The notes below the pieces were generated by a model. That model ran no database searches. It saw only the letters and a list, made by a program, of their open reading frames with translations, and was not told the origin of the DNA. Positions 45,319 to 54,470 of a stretch of DNA of 55,288 nt are shown here, piece after piece. Source of the stretch: UBA60 sp964587885. GTDB taxonomy: Archaea > Thermoplasmatota > Poseidoniia > Poseidoniales > Poseidoniaceae. The stretch's first letter is position 1. Every line of letters begins with the position of its first letter. The translations under genes and the position numbers were made by a program. The DNA lies in assembly GCA_964587885.1 (NCBI GenBank), contig CAZPME010000014.1, positions 1 through 55,288 of the forward strand. The letters are read 5' to 3'.

Positions 45319-46395
45319 GTGTGCCCTTTCAAAGTTAGAGTAACCGGATTCGAACCATTCGGCAAGCATTTGGAAAATGCTTCTGAGAAGGTAGTGGAGG
45401 TGCTTTCTAAATTAGGCCAGTCATCAGTAATCGCACCCTCTTTGCCACGCTGTGCACAGGATGGTAGTGCTCTTTCAGGAAGTAATGTTCCGATTGGAAT
45501 TGTTTGGGACGCTGAAGTAATGTCGGTAGATTTGGATGGTGCCGAAAGAATCGCCAATGAATTATCCAATAATTATCATTCAGATTGGCAAGCAATCATC
45601 CATCTTGGTTTATGTGAATCCAGAACCCCGCGTCTTGAAACTATAGCAAAAAATTGGCGTGACTTTCCTATTGCTGATAATTCAGGGAGGTTTTCCAAAG
45701 AGGAGGAAATATTTGCAGGTGTAAATTCACAGTGGTCAACTACGATTGAGTCAAAACGCGTACCGTTTTCGCAATTCAGTTCGCAAATTGATTCTTCAGA
45801 TGATGCAGGCGCATTTGTGTGCAATGAAACCTATGCTAATACTTTGGCTAAAGTGTATGGCGAAGGAATCACAGATCGCCTAGGACGACTTCTGCCAGTA
45901 GTTTTTTTGCACTTGCCTACGACCGAAATAATGCCCCTAGTAGAGCAAGTGAAGTTGGTTGAGGAATTAGCGGCTTGGATGGTTAATCGCCCGTTGATTA
46001 CCGTCGCAGCAGGAGTAGTCCTAGACGGTAATGGAAAGTCTCTCTCATGTCGTAGGTCTCCGGATGAAGTATTTCCCGGAGAATGGGAATTTCCTGGCGG
46101 CAAAGTAGAGTATGGCGAAGATATCCAAGCATGTTTACGGCGGGAACTAATTGAGGAATTACAAATTCAGACATTACCTGTGCAAGCACTATGTGTTCAT
46201 CGAGTGATTGCAGGTTCGATAGAGTTAGAATTGCATGCTTGGTTAGTTGAATGGGAAAGTGGGGAGATCAAATTATCCGTACACGATAAGATGCGATGGC
46301 TACAAGTTGAGGAATTAATCTCTGCAGATTGGATAGAATCCGATTATCCAATGATTTCTATCATCGGGGAAAAATTAGCTAACTTAACCAAGTGA
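45319..46395 (+). CDS. Fusion of pyroglutamyl-peptidase I-like (C15) and NUDIX hydrolase domains
   Basis: 358 aa from GTG 45319, which begins four residues before the conserved family start; GTG 45277 or TTG 45265 are alternatives (see the TATA element). Residues ~5-225 match pyroglutamyl peptidase I: KVRVTGFEPFG, HLGLCESR, RLETIAKNWRDFPIADN, GAFVCNET and VVFLHLPTTE. All three catalytic residues seem present: E107, C168 and H198 in this numbering. Residues ~230-358 are a MutT-type NUDIX domain with box GGKVEYGEDIQACLRRELIE at ~260-279 followed by EL, the usual final Gly being replaced by Gln. Known roles are removal of N-terminal pyroglutamate and hydrolysis of (damaged) nucleoside diphosphate derivatives. 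I know of no standard protein joining them. Confidence 0.83.
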   Translation: MCPFKVRVTGFEPFGKHLENASEKVVEVLSKLGQSSVIAPSLPRCAQDGSALSGSNVPIGIVWDAEVMSVDLDGAERIANELSNNYHSDWQAIIHLGLCESRTPRLETIAKNWRDFPIADNSGRFSKEEEIFAGVNSQWSTTIESKRVPFSQFSSQIDSSDDAGAFVCNETYANTLAKVYGEGITDRLGRLLPVVFLHLPTTEIMPLVEQVKLVEELAAWMVNRPLITVAAGVVLDGNGKSLSCRRSPDEVFPGEWEFPGGKVEYGEDIQACLRRELIEELQIQTLPVQALCVHRVIAGSIELELHAWLVEWESGEIKLSVHDKMRWLQVEELISADWIESDYPMISIIGEKLANLTK

Positions 46396-46888
46396 TAGCA
46401 TGGCCATCGCCGCGCATGCTCAGGTCATCGTTGATTTCTCGTGGTACTTGTTCTCGCCCAGGGTGCCACGTTGCTTCTTGTAACCATTCACCAAGTTCTT
46501 CACCACTCAAGGTTACTGCAATTGTACCGCCAAGAGGAACCTCTCCCAATACGGCAAAGGAAACTTTGCCTGCAAGTGCCGCTTGACGTGAGAGTCGGAA
46601 TTTTGTTGCATTTTCTCCAATTCGCATACTCATCGAATCAAGTGCGGTATCAAGTACCCGTTCTTGAGCCGCAAGCTCAAGAAGATGAGTCATTGATAGG
46701 CCTTCAGCCTTCAGTTCAATAGTTTCACGATTGATTGGAAAAGAATTTCTCTCAGGCAGATTATGGGTTGGGAAATCCGGAAACAAGTTGCAAAGTGCTT
46801 CCACTATTGCATTATGATCTTCACCACTTTCAACGGTCGTTGAAACAACAACAGAAATGCCTTGACCAATACCGTCGACTCTAGGCAT
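46379..46888 (-). CDS. UPF0201-family (COG1325-like) predicted RNA-binding protein
   Basis: 169 aa from ATG 46888; an ATG at 46927 would add 13 residues but would overlap the divergent gene. The pattern fits the archaeal UPF0201/DUF54 family: an opening VVVSTTVESGEDHNAIVEAL strand-helix, NLFPDF, a central LLELAAQERVLDTALDSM helix, FRLSRQAALAGKVSF and a late PLGGTIAVTLSG. Members are small archaeal proteins with a ribosomal-protein-L5-like fold, thought to bind RNA, often near coaE or exosome genes. The C-terminal ~35 residues (ATWHPGREQVPREIN...) look lineage-specific. The stop overlaps the end of the convergent fusion gene by 17 bases. Confidence 0.78.
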   Translation of the reverse strand: MPRVDGIGQGISVVVSTTVESGEDHNAIVEALCNLFPDFPTHNLPERNSFPINRETIELKAEGLSMTHLLELAAQERVLDTALDSMSMRIGENATKFRLSRQAALAGKVSFAVLGEVPLGGTIAVTLSGEELGEWLQEATWHPGREQVPREINDDLSMRGDGHAITWLS

Positions 46889-46925
46889 GGTGGGTCTGTG
46901 GATATGGTCGACGATAACCATTGCC

Positions 46926-48002
46926 ATGCATCAATGCAACGGATTGATTTACAAACGGTCTAAGCCACCGCGTTGTGTGAATGCAGCCCAAAAGGTGGCA
47001 ACGGTAATTCCATCTCTAAATGAGGTGAGCAATATTGGCCGCTGTTTGCAAAGTTTGATAGACCAGACATTTCCCGCAAAAAATCATCAGATCTATGTTG
47101 TTGATGGTGGTAGTAATGATGGCACTAAGGCTGTAGTCGAGGAATTTATCGCTAAATCTTCATCTGCTGGGCCATCGATAAAGTTGCTTGAAAATCCGAA
47201 CAAGTACACTCCACATGCGCGTAATATTGCTCTTGCGGAGATACCGGAAGATGTCGAGTTTATCTTTGAAATGATTGCTCACGCATATATTCCACAAGAC
47301 CACATTGAAACCCGGGTGAAAGATTTCCTCAATATTGAAGAAATCCAAGGCCGCAAGATCGCAGGAGTAGGAACTTTAGTTCGTCCTGATGGTTCTAGCC
47401 GTGGAATGTTTGCTCGCTGGGTGGAGTCAACATTACTTTCCCCATTGGGCAATAGTGGAGGACAGTTTTCTCAATTCAAAGGCCGTGAAAAGCATCATAT
47501 TCCTGCTTTTGTAATTCATCGACGGGAAGCATTACTCTCGGTTGATGGTTGGGATGAAAGATTCCACACCAATCAAGATAGTGATTTATCAATGCGATTA
47601 CGCAAAAACAATTGGCAATTATGGCGAAGTGACGTTAGTCATGTTGAAATGAGTAAAAGGCAGAATATCTCGTCCTTTGGGAAAATGTGCTGGCGTTATG
47701 GCGCTTGGCGTATGGAATCATTGAAAATCCATCCTGAGCGTGGCTCAATTAGAGAAATGTTACCTGCTATCGGCGTATTGGCAACACTATTACTGGTACT
47801 TTTTGCACCCGAATTTATGTTCATTCCGATTATTGCGTACATGATTGTAATATTTGTTGATGGGATGAGGGGGGCTATTGTTGCAAAGCAACCTTCGCTT
47901 TTGCTTGGATTGCCCTTATGCCTAGTTATTCTCCACACTTTTTTCACTTTAGGATTCCTTTCAGCGTCTTTTCGGCGACCGTTGGATATTGCAGATAGAT
48001 GA
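46926..48002 (+). CDS. Membrane-associated family-2 glycosyltransferase
   Basis: 358 aa from ATG 46926; ATG 46887 is possible but would overlap the UPF0201 gene further. A GT-A fold starts with ATVIPSLNEVSNIGRCLQSL, then IYVVDGGSNDGT with the sugar-nucleotide Asp, KYTPHARNIAL, and the late QDSDLSMRLRK acceptor-side motif followed by SFGKMCWRYGAWR. C-terminal helices at ~275-293, 295-312 and 322-342 anchor it. The arrangement resembles ExoA/succinoglycan-type transferases that extend lipid-linked sugars at the inner face. A role in making the glycan used by the AglB-like enzyme is plausible but unproven. No neighbouring sugar-nucleotide genes are present. Confidence 0.85.
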   Translation: MHQCNGLIYKRSKPPRCVNAAQKVATVIPSLNEVSNIGRCLQSLIDQTFPAKNHQIYVVDGGSNDGTKAVVEEFIAKSSSAGPSIKLLENPNKYTPHARNIALAEIPEDVEFIFEMIAHAYIPQDHIETRVKDFLNIEEIQGRKIAGVGTLVRPDGSSRGMFARWVESTLLSPLGNSGGQFSQFKGREKHHIPAFVIHRREALLSVDGWDERFHTNQDSDLSMRLRKNNWQLWRSDVSHVEMSKRQNISSFGKMCWRYGAWRMESLKIHPERGSIREMLPAIGVLATLLLVLFAPEFMFIPIIAYMIVIFVDGMRGAIVAKQPSLLLGLPLCLVILHTFFTLGFLSASFRRPLDIADR

Positions 48003-48060
48003 TGCAACAAGGTATTATCCTGCATAACCTTCAACAAGAACGACAAGGGCACGATAATAG

Positions 48061-48993
48061 ATGGCTAGGAAAAATAGTGCTACTTCTTGGGCTTTGCTCA
48101 TAGTTCCTGTAGTTGTCACTATCCTGTTAGTCAAATTATTGCGGCCATTACAATTGCTATTTGCTGAAAACAATATTGCTGAGTTAGTAGTATACTCTGG
48201 GGCTTTAGGAATTGGAATATTTCTGTTTAAGCGTTCACGAACTGTTAGAGATTATGAATGGCGGCGACAGAAGGCTATGGATTCGGTTAAGAGCCACATT
48301 AGAGCTGAGGACCGAGGAGTGTGGGAGACAAATGCACTTGTTCCAACTGGGTTAGGTGATGAAGGACAAAGTGCATTGGCAGGAAGTACTGGAAACTTGG
48401 CTGGAGAGAGAGAAACTGCCGAAATCGCTCGAGAGGAAGAGGCTGAGCCAGAGATTGAATTATTGGTCGAACAAGACCACGTGCTCAAAGCCACTCGCCG
48501 TGTATCTGGTGATGATACCTATGACCATGAGCAGGTTGAATCAAAGACAGGAGTAGTGCGCCGTGCTAGTCCAATGGATCGGTTGATTGATTGGTTCAGC
48601 AAGCGTATTGTTCAGAAGAATAAGCCACCTGAAGAGGATATTACCGATGCAGAAAAATCCACTTCGGACAAGAAATACCCTTCCTCACCAATTCAAAGTA
48701 GCGAATCAAGTCAAGGAGGAACAGCCCCAGCGCAGCCATTAGAACCTGAGGCAATACCACAGGCCGAAGTAGAGAAATCCCCTATCAATTCGGAAATGGC
48801 TGCAATTTATGGAAGCGGGGGGGACTCAATTGAAGCGTTGGCTGGACTTACATCTTCTAAGGCTACTTCTTCTTATGACCCAAGTGGTGCCGGTAAAGTT
48901 AGCAGCGGTTATGCCATAAATCGCTGTGCTGGATGCGGTTTCAGTAATTCTGCTGAGACTAGATATTGCGAGCAGTGTGGAGCAACATTGTAG
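48061..48993 (+). CDS. Membrane protein with C-terminal zinc ribbon
   Basis: 310 aa. Two helices lie at ~10-30 and ~38-57, separated by a short loop, then a basic stretch (KRSRTVRDYEWRRQK). A long, acidic and Ser/Pro-rich cytosolic linker (~100-280) follows. The end holds two CxxC pairs, CAGCGFSNSAETRYCEQCG, a zinc-ribbon of the common 'zinc-ribbon domain' type. The cytosolic location of the ribbon follows from the positive-inside rule. Function is unknown; such ribbons often mediate protein binding. dnaJ follows 48 bases on, same strand, with its own good ribosome site, so they may be co-transcribed. Confidence 0.76.
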   Translation: MARKNSATSWALLIVPVVVTILLVKLLRPLQLLFAENNIAELVVYSGALGIGIFLFKRSRTVRDYEWRRQKAMDSVKSHIRAEDRGVWETNALVPTGLGDEGQSALAGSTGNLAGERETAEIAREEEAEPEIELLVEQDHVLKATRRVSGDDTYDHEQVESKTGVVRRASPMDRLIDWFSKRIVQKNKPPEEDITDAEKSTSDKKYPSSPIQSSESSQGGTAPAQPLEPEAIPQAEVEKSPINSEMAAIYGSGGDSIEALAGLTSSKATSSYDPSGAGKVSSGYAINRCAGCGFSNSAETRYCEQCGATL

Positions 48994-49041
48994 TTTGAGT
49001 AAGCGCAGTATTCATGAGTCTCGCACGCTCCGAGGCGACTG

Positions 49042-50178
49042 ATGTCGGCAAAGCGGGACTACTATGAAGTCCTCGGAGTGGACAAGGATGCAAACGATGG
49101 CGAGCTGAAAAAGGCCTTCCGCAGCCTTGCTAGAAAGCACCACCCCGACAAATCTTCGGACGAAGATGCCGAAGAGCGCTTCAAGGAAATCCAAGAAGCC
49201 TATGCAATTCTTTCTGATGCTGAAAAACGCCAAGTCTACGACCGATTTGGCCACGAGGGGCTTGGTGGTGGTGGTGGTGGAGGATTCCAAGGTTTCCACA
49301 TGAATTTCGATGATATCTTCTCTGGCGATTTAAATGATTTATTTTCATCATTTTTTGGCGGTGGTCAAAGGCGTAGGGTGAGCAGAGGAAGTGATGTATT
49401 ATTGCGCCATCAAGTTGACTTTCAAACAATGGTTGACGGAGCCAGTGAAGAGGTTGAACTCGATTTACTCGACGATTGTTCAACCTGTGACGGAAGTGGT
49501 GCTCAAGACCCAGATGCAGTGCGCCATTGTACCTCTTGCGGTGGCCGTGGTAGTGTAACCATTCGCCAGCAAGTGGGACCATTCATGGTCAATCAATCAA
49601 CTCAGGCTTGTCCAAAGTGCAATGGGATAGGTAAAATCATTGATTCTCCATGCAAAAAATGTTCTGGAGATGGGAGAGAAAGTCGTAAGCAGAAAATTCG
49701 TTTTGAAATTCCGGCTGGTGCTGCTAACGGAACCAGATTACGTATGCGTGGTCGTGGTGAGCCTGCACCACGTCGTGGTGGTGAGCCAGGAGATTTGATC
49801 ATTCAAATTGTGGTTAAGGAGCATCGGTGGTTTGAGAGAGATGGTGCTGATTTGATAATGTCATTACCAGTTGGCTATCCCGATATGGCTCTAGGGGCAA
49901 AAATTTCTCTTGATCATATTGATGACAAGCCATTAATTATCGATATACCCAAAGGTTCCTCAGCCGGTCAAACGATTGAGATTAGAGGGCGCGGTTTGGT
50001 TGGTCGTCGTGGCCAGCGAGGTTCTGTTATTGTATTGCTTAAACTTCACATGCCTAAGAAATTCGACAAGGCAACCAAAAAATCGCTCGAAAACATGCGT
50101 AATGCGATTTCTATTGATGCAAGTGAAATCGAGAATTACGTTAGTAAAGAAGCTGAAGAGCGCCGCCGCAACAACTGA
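49042..50178 (+). CDS. dnaJ: Chaperone DnaJ (type I Hsp40)
   Basis: 378 aa, usual length. J-domain at residues 5-70 with HPD at 34-36; Gly-rich/Phe linker at ~74-110 (GGGGGGGFQGFHMNF); then the zinc domain with four CxxCxGxG motifs starting at C146, C163, C190 and C204; then two beta-barrel client-binding domains and a dimerisation end. DnaJ delivers unfolded clients to DnaK and stimulates its ATPase in the cytosol. The ribosome site is GAGGCGA. dnaK and grpE are not in the window; in archaea the set was acquired from bacteria, so its separation here is worth noting. The first ~200 bases use more GC-ending codons than neighbours. Confidence 0.96.
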   Translation: MSAKRDYYEVLGVDKDANDGELKKAFRSLARKHHPDKSSDEDAEERFKEIQEAYAILSDAEKRQVYDRFGHEGLGGGGGGGFQGFHMNFDDIFSGDLNDLFSSFFGGGQRRRVSRGSDVLLRHQVDFQTMVDGASEEVELDLLDDCSTCDGSGAQDPDAVRHCTSCGGRGSVTIRQQVGPFMVNQSTQACPKCNGIGKIIDSPCKKCSGDGRESRKQKIRFEIPAGAANGTRLRMRGRGEPAPRRGGEPGDLIIQIVVKEHRWFERDGADLIMSLPVGYPDMALGAKISLDHIDDKPLIIDIPKGSSAGQTIEIRGRGLVGRRGQRGSVIVLLKLHMPKKFDKATKKSLENMRNAISIDASEIENYVSKEAEERRRNN

Positions 50179-52563
50179 TTATTCTTCACTATAATCGATC
50201 GAGATTCCCTTTGGAGTTTTCATTGCAGCCGGCTCACCCGCAACGATTCCTGATAGAGCAAATTCGACTGCACTGCCAGTGCCCTGTAACTCTATTTCGA
50301 CGAAAAGTCGTGAACCTCGATGGAGTTGATCAAGAAATAGTTCATCTTGGCGATGTAGTAATTTTGGTTCAGCGCGCAAGATTTCCCAGGCCATTCCCTC
50401 AGGTGCTTCACAGCATAATCCTACTACTTCCCAAGTATCTTCTACCATATGGATGCCCACAAGTATTGGAATCCCACCCTTTTGAGCCATTCTCCTATCA
50501 AGCCTCCAAGCGGCAATATCGACTGAACCGGTTCGATGATGAAGGTCAGGAGTTCCCCAAACCTCAATGCCTTCATCCCACGTCAAGGTTGAGATAATGC
50601 GCAGATTAGTGGCTAGGTCTTGCTGTGCTGTAATCACGTCACCTGTTGCGAGAATCTCAAGTAGATGCGCTAAGCGGGCTTTCTTACCGACCAGATTTAG
50701 TGCTGATTGCTTTCTCGCTCTTTGTTTTAAAACTACCCAAATGAATGGTGAAATCAGGCAAATTCCAAAGAAGAGAAGCAGTTGATTTGAAGCTTCAGTT
50801 ACGTTTGGGTCGGTTTCGAACCAAGGCTCATCACCTGCCTCAGTTTGGATGAATGTAGTATAGAGTTGATAGTTTGATGCATTAATGGCTGGTGAACCAC
50901 CCCATGTCCAGTTCCCACCTTGCTCTTGCAATTTGATATGTTCAACGAGTAAAGTGTGGATGCCTGGCCCAACTTTCATCGTTAGATCGGCTGCGGAATT
51001 ACCTGCTACAGTAATATTGACTGCCTCAATGATATCTCTGCTCGACCAGTTGATCTCTTGCAGAGTTACTCTAATTTCCTCATCACCCAAGTTGTCAATC
51101 GTGGTTTGAATCAAAAATTCCGATTCTGGCCAACCTTGCATTTCATACCAATAGAGGTCGGACGAATCATACAATGCGGTTTGGAAATCTCCTTTGGTTG
51201 TAGAACCAAGTAATAACGAAGACCATGACTGGTTGAGTAGTGACGAATTAGAGGGTAGTTGACCCGGAGTATCAGGAGAAACTTCGGTTGAGATGTAGGT
51301 TACCCATGAACTAATCTTCGAACTTGAAAGACACATTTTGATGGCGCTAGAACCGCTGGGGGTGAAGAAAGTTATAGTTTCAAAATTTTCCGAACCAATA
51401 TGTGAATTAAAGGTCGAAACTTCATACCACTCATCATTAACGCGATATTGGAAATTGCTTGTGATGTTTTCTAAGGATATCAGTAGTGAAGTTGTATAAT
51501 GCGCACCCTGTTTTTCGTGACTTTCCGGCTCGGTTGCATAGACCATACAGTCTTCCTCATCCGCGTTGTCGACAATAATTCCGTTAGCTTCAGTACTCTT
51601 GGAATATATGGGGCTAAAGTCTGTATTTGCAGCAGACGAATTAGGCAATTCAAGTGCTACTTCCTCATCAACTCCCATTGCGGCGCCAGAGATAATGTCA
51701 CTACTATGTTTGGCAACTCGGAGGGCATACAAACCGTTAACATCAGGGCTTGAAATTTTGATCCAAATATCTTCTCCCTCACCTACTCCAACCAAAGAGC
51801 GAGTTGGCATTTCAAAAACACTGGTGTTAGTAGTTGTCGAAAGAGTGGTAATTGTTTCCATTGCCGTATTATTGCGGGCAATTATATCGACAGTCAAGGC
51901 AATGTTACTATTCTCTAACCATATCTCAACAGCATCACCCTCATCTACTGAAAGTTGGACAACATCAACATCATCGAGATTAGAGATACTACCATTGATC
52001 CAATCCATATCTTCCCTTTTGGACCACAATATTTCTTGACCTTGGGTGTGTTCTTTGCCCGCAACAATATCTGTTACAAATATAGGAGTAAATTCAGTAG
52101 TGGATTCAGCGGGAGATGGGATTGCATCAGGGTGGTCTGTGCTTTCCCAATAACCGATTGGCAAGACTGACTGAAGGTAGGCTAGTTGAGAAATTTGGTC
52201 AAGTGTTGTGTGTGCTTGAATGAGGGCTGTGCCAGAATTGACGTGACCTTGAATTATTATATATTCTCCAGCATCACTACTCTCAAGTAATTGACCACTT
52301 GAGTCGGTCAGATTTACGGTTAGATTTACACATTCGCTTCCGCAGTGGAATTCAATCCAAATCTCCCCCTCTTGCAATTCGAGGGTGATTTCACCAGCAT
52401 CTTGGGAGAGAACAATTATTCCCTGTTCTGTAAGGACAAAATTGTCAGTAACTTCGGTATTTTCCCCGTGGCTGGCTAATATTGGCATATTTGCAAATAG
52501 CAATATTACCGTGAAAAGTAGCACAGATTTGTTCTTCGACCCGACTAGGCGGGTAGTGTCCAT
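50179..52563 (-). CDS. Large single-pass surface protein with a cytosolic C-terminal domain, unknown function
   Basis: 794 aa from ATG 52563, where a signal sequence follows (VLLFTVILLFANMPILA); longer in-frame starts up to 52725 would overlap arcS and spoil the signal. The exterior part (~30-590) is beta-rich with pre-peptidase-like segments (DVDVVQLSVDEGDAVEIWLE; GEIWIEFHCGSEC), many sequons and TTT/SSS stretches. A helix at ~595-617 precedes an ordered-looking cytosolic domain of ~175 residues (LVGKKARLAHLLEILATG, GTPDLHHRTGSVDIAAWRLD, GLCCEAPEGMAWEILRAE). This domain has no motif I know. Receptor-like topology is inferred. The stop abuts dnaJ's stop, convergent. Confidence 0.73.
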   Translation of the reverse strand: MDTTRLVGSKNKSVLLFTVILLFANMPILASHGENTEVTDNFVLTEQGIIVLSQDAGEITLELQEGEIWIEFHCGSECVNLTVNLTDSSGQLLESSDAGEYIIIQGHVNSGTALIQAHTTLDQISQLAYLQSVLPIGYWESTDHPDAIPSPAESTTEFTPIFVTDIVAGKEHTQGQEILWSKREDMDWINGSISNLDDVDVVQLSVDEGDAVEIWLENSNIALTVDIIARNNTAMETITTLSTTTNTSVFEMPTRSLVGVGEGEDIWIKISSPDVNGLYALRVAKHSSDIISGAAMGVDEEVALELPNSSAANTDFSPIYSKSTEANGIIVDNADEEDCMVYATEPESHEKQGAHYTTSLLISLENITSNFQYRVNDEWYEVSTFNSHIGSENFETITFFTPSGSSAIKMCLSSSKISSWVTYISTEVSPDTPGQLPSNSSLLNQSWSSLLLGSTTKGDFQTALYDSSDLYWYEMQGWPESEFLIQTTIDNLGDEEIRVTLQEINWSSRDIIEAVNITVAGNSAADLTMKVGPGIHTLLVEHIKLQEQGGNWTWGGSPAINASNYQLYTTFIQTEAGDEPWFETDPNVTEASNQLLLFFGICLISPFIWVVLKQRARKQSALNLVGKKARLAHLLEILATGDVITAQQDLATNLRIISTLTWDEGIEVWGTPDLHHRTGSVDIAAWRLDRRMAQKGGIPILVGIHMVEDTWEVVGLCCEAPEGMAWEILRAEPKLLHRQDELFLDQLHRGSRLFVEIELQGTGSAVEFALSGIVAGEPAAMKTPKGISIDYSEE

Positions 52564-52625
52564 ACTGCCTTCGGCGGGCTTATCGGTTTTCAAATGATTG
52601 AAGAAGTGAACCGCTACGGCATCAT

Positions 52626-54416
52626 ATGGGCGATGCACACCTAGGGCTGACTTGCATATCCCGCTGGCGTCATGCTCGCCTTCTCGGTTTGGGCGATAGA
52701 AAATCACCATCTGCATATTCACCATGCTTAGTAAATTACCATGGTGGGATTGACTTTCCTACTGAATTAGCCCCCTTTGTGGTTACAACAACAGCCGAGA
52801 TACCTGCCGATATTACGATAAAATCTCGATTGAATCTTTCACCACCATTCTCGGAAATAGGTCCGGAGTTTTTAAGCAATATTGGTCATGTGTTGCCGCC
52901 AAGTCTCGAGGAAGCAGATGCGGGGGAAACAGGGGGAAGTGGACATTTACTCCCAATTTCTTGGCAGAGAATTTGTCACGATTCCGAGTTACTGTCTACA
53001 GACTTGATGCCGCAAATCATTGTTCTAACTGATGCCCTACAAATTGCTAACCAACAGGGAATGCTGGCCGAAGCATTGCACACACTAAAATTGCGTTTTC
53101 CTGGTGCTTTGGTTTGGACTCCAGGTTTAGCGGGCCCCGATAATGCTGCATTACTAGCCTGGATGGGAGTTGATTTGTTTGACCTTTCACGAACTGAACA
53201 GGCCTTGTGTGAGGGCTATTTGCTCTCGGCAGAGGGTCCGCGAATTCCTGATTCAGAACTTGGTGAAGTCCCAGATTCGGAAACTATGCAATCAATTTGG
53301 CGACGTGAATTAGCAGGAATTCGCCAGGCACTACGGGCTGGTAGTTTGCGAGAATTGGTCGAGAAGCGTTCCGCTAATTCTCCTCGCTTAGTCGAGCATT
53401 TGCGCTACCACGACCGTATTACTGCGGCTTCCGAACACACTTTTCTTGAATCCTTTGTCGCGCCTGATGTCAAAATGCGTTGCAATACATTCGTTAGCCG
53501 AAATGACCCTGCAGTCGTCGATTGGATTCAATATATTGAGCAGGAATATCGTTGCCCTAAAGAGCAGAATGATGTACTAATATTATTGCCTTGTTCAGCT
53601 CGTAAGCCTTACCGAACATCGCGTTCCCACAAACGATTTTTGGATAACATCCGCAATTCAAGTCCCCATCAGGTGATGGTAACGGCGCCCCTTGGATTGG
53701 TTCCGCGTGACCTAGAAAGAATATGGCCAGCATGCCATTATGATATTCCGGTCACAGGTGAATGGGATGGTGATGAATTATACAAGATTAGAACATTGGT
53801 CAAGACTTTTGTTGAAGCTCAAGGATACCGTGCCGTCATTAATCACAGTGGAATAGACTTTTTTGATTTAGAAGTCCCGATAATTGAAACGCGACAAGGT
53901 GAATCTGCTGGTGCTCGAAGTGCCCTAGAGCGTCTTGGTAAAGCAGTAGATGAATTATGTGAGCGATTTGGTCTAAGATCAATAAAACACAACAAATTAT
54001 TGATGGCTGAATACCGCTCAGTCGCTCGCCGCCACATGGTAAATGATGATTGGATGAATGATTTGACAATTGTCGGTCGTCCACCGCGTCATAAATTGAT
54101 GCTCGGAAATGAACAATTAGCCCAATGGAATCCAGAGAGAGGGGGATTATCACTGTCGAAATCATCACTGCCGATTATTTACCGACATGACTCCTTACCT
54201 GTCGTCGAAATCGTTCATGAAGGTTCGTGGTCGGGTGATATCTTCACACATATGGTGCGTGATTATGATCCCTCAATACGCTCTGGTGCAGACTTTTTGG
54301 TTGTTAGAGATGGTGAGTTAATCGGCTCGGCCCGAGCCATCGTTCCAGGTGGAGCATGGCCTGACAGTCCAGGTAAATTGGCCAAGTCTCATCACCGCCT
54401 TCCGTCAGCAAAATAA
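52626..54416 (+). CDS. arcS: Archaeosine synthase (TgtA2-type)
   Basis: 596 aa. ArcS converts preQ0 at position 15 of tRNA towards archaeosine (G+), after the transglycosylase has inserted preQ0. The N-terminal ~250 residues are a TGT-like but degenerate domain (ARLLGLGDR, GPDNAALLAWMGVDLFDLSR). The core has the ArcS-specific block LPCSARKPYRTSRSHKRFLD near 319-338, followed by MVTAPLGLVPRDLERIWPACHYDIPVTG-type sequence. The last ~75 residues are a PUA domain (DYDPSIRSGADFLVVRDGELIGSARA, split here by its loops). Start ATG 52626 gives full family length. It diverges from the surface-protein gene across 62 bases and S15 follows 85 bases on. Confidence 0.9.
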   Translation: MGDAHLGLTCISRWRHARLLGLGDRKSPSAYSPCLVNYHGGIDFPTELAPFVVTTTAEIPADITIKSRLNLSPPFSEIGPEFLSNIGHVLPPSLEEADAGETGGSGHLLPISWQRICHDSELLSTDLMPQIIVLTDALQIANQQGMLAEALHTLKLRFPGALVWTPGLAGPDNAALLAWMGVDLFDLSRTEQALCEGYLLSAEGPRIPDSELGEVPDSETMQSIWRRELAGIRQALRAGSLRELVEKRSANSPRLVEHLRYHDRITAASEHTFLESFVAPDVKMRCNTFVSRNDPAVVDWIQYIEQEYRCPKEQNDVLILLPCSARKPYRTSRSHKRFLDNIRNSSPHQVMVTAPLGLVPRDLERIWPACHYDIPVTGEWDGDELYKIRTLVKTFVEAQGYRAVINHSGIDFFDLEVPIIETRQGESAGARSALERLGKAVDELCERFGLRSIKHNKLLMAEYRSVARRHMVNDDWMNDLTIVGRPPRHKLMLGNEQLAQWNPERGGLSLSKSSLPIIYRHDSLPVVEIVHEGSWSGDIFTHMVRDYDPSIRSGADFLVVRDGELIGSARAIVPGGAWPDSPGKLAKSHHRLPSAK

Positions 54417-54455
54417 CTTAGTTGCCCTCATTACCTCTGTCGGTTGTAAGCAAAG

Positions 54456-54465
54456 CGGTTATGAA
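54456..54465 (+). promoter_or_regulatory. Possible promoter element of S15, shared with the tRNA gene
   Basis: CGGTTATGAA, identical to 3662-3671. Initiation about 25 bases downstream would give a short leader carrying the S15 ribosome site. Confidence 0.3.
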
Positions 54466-54470
54466 GGGGG

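Noticed and set aside
49181..49582. 133-codon minus-strand frame inside dnaJ
   Set aside because: Its His-rich composition is the antisense of the Gly-rich linker and zinc domain of DnaJ.
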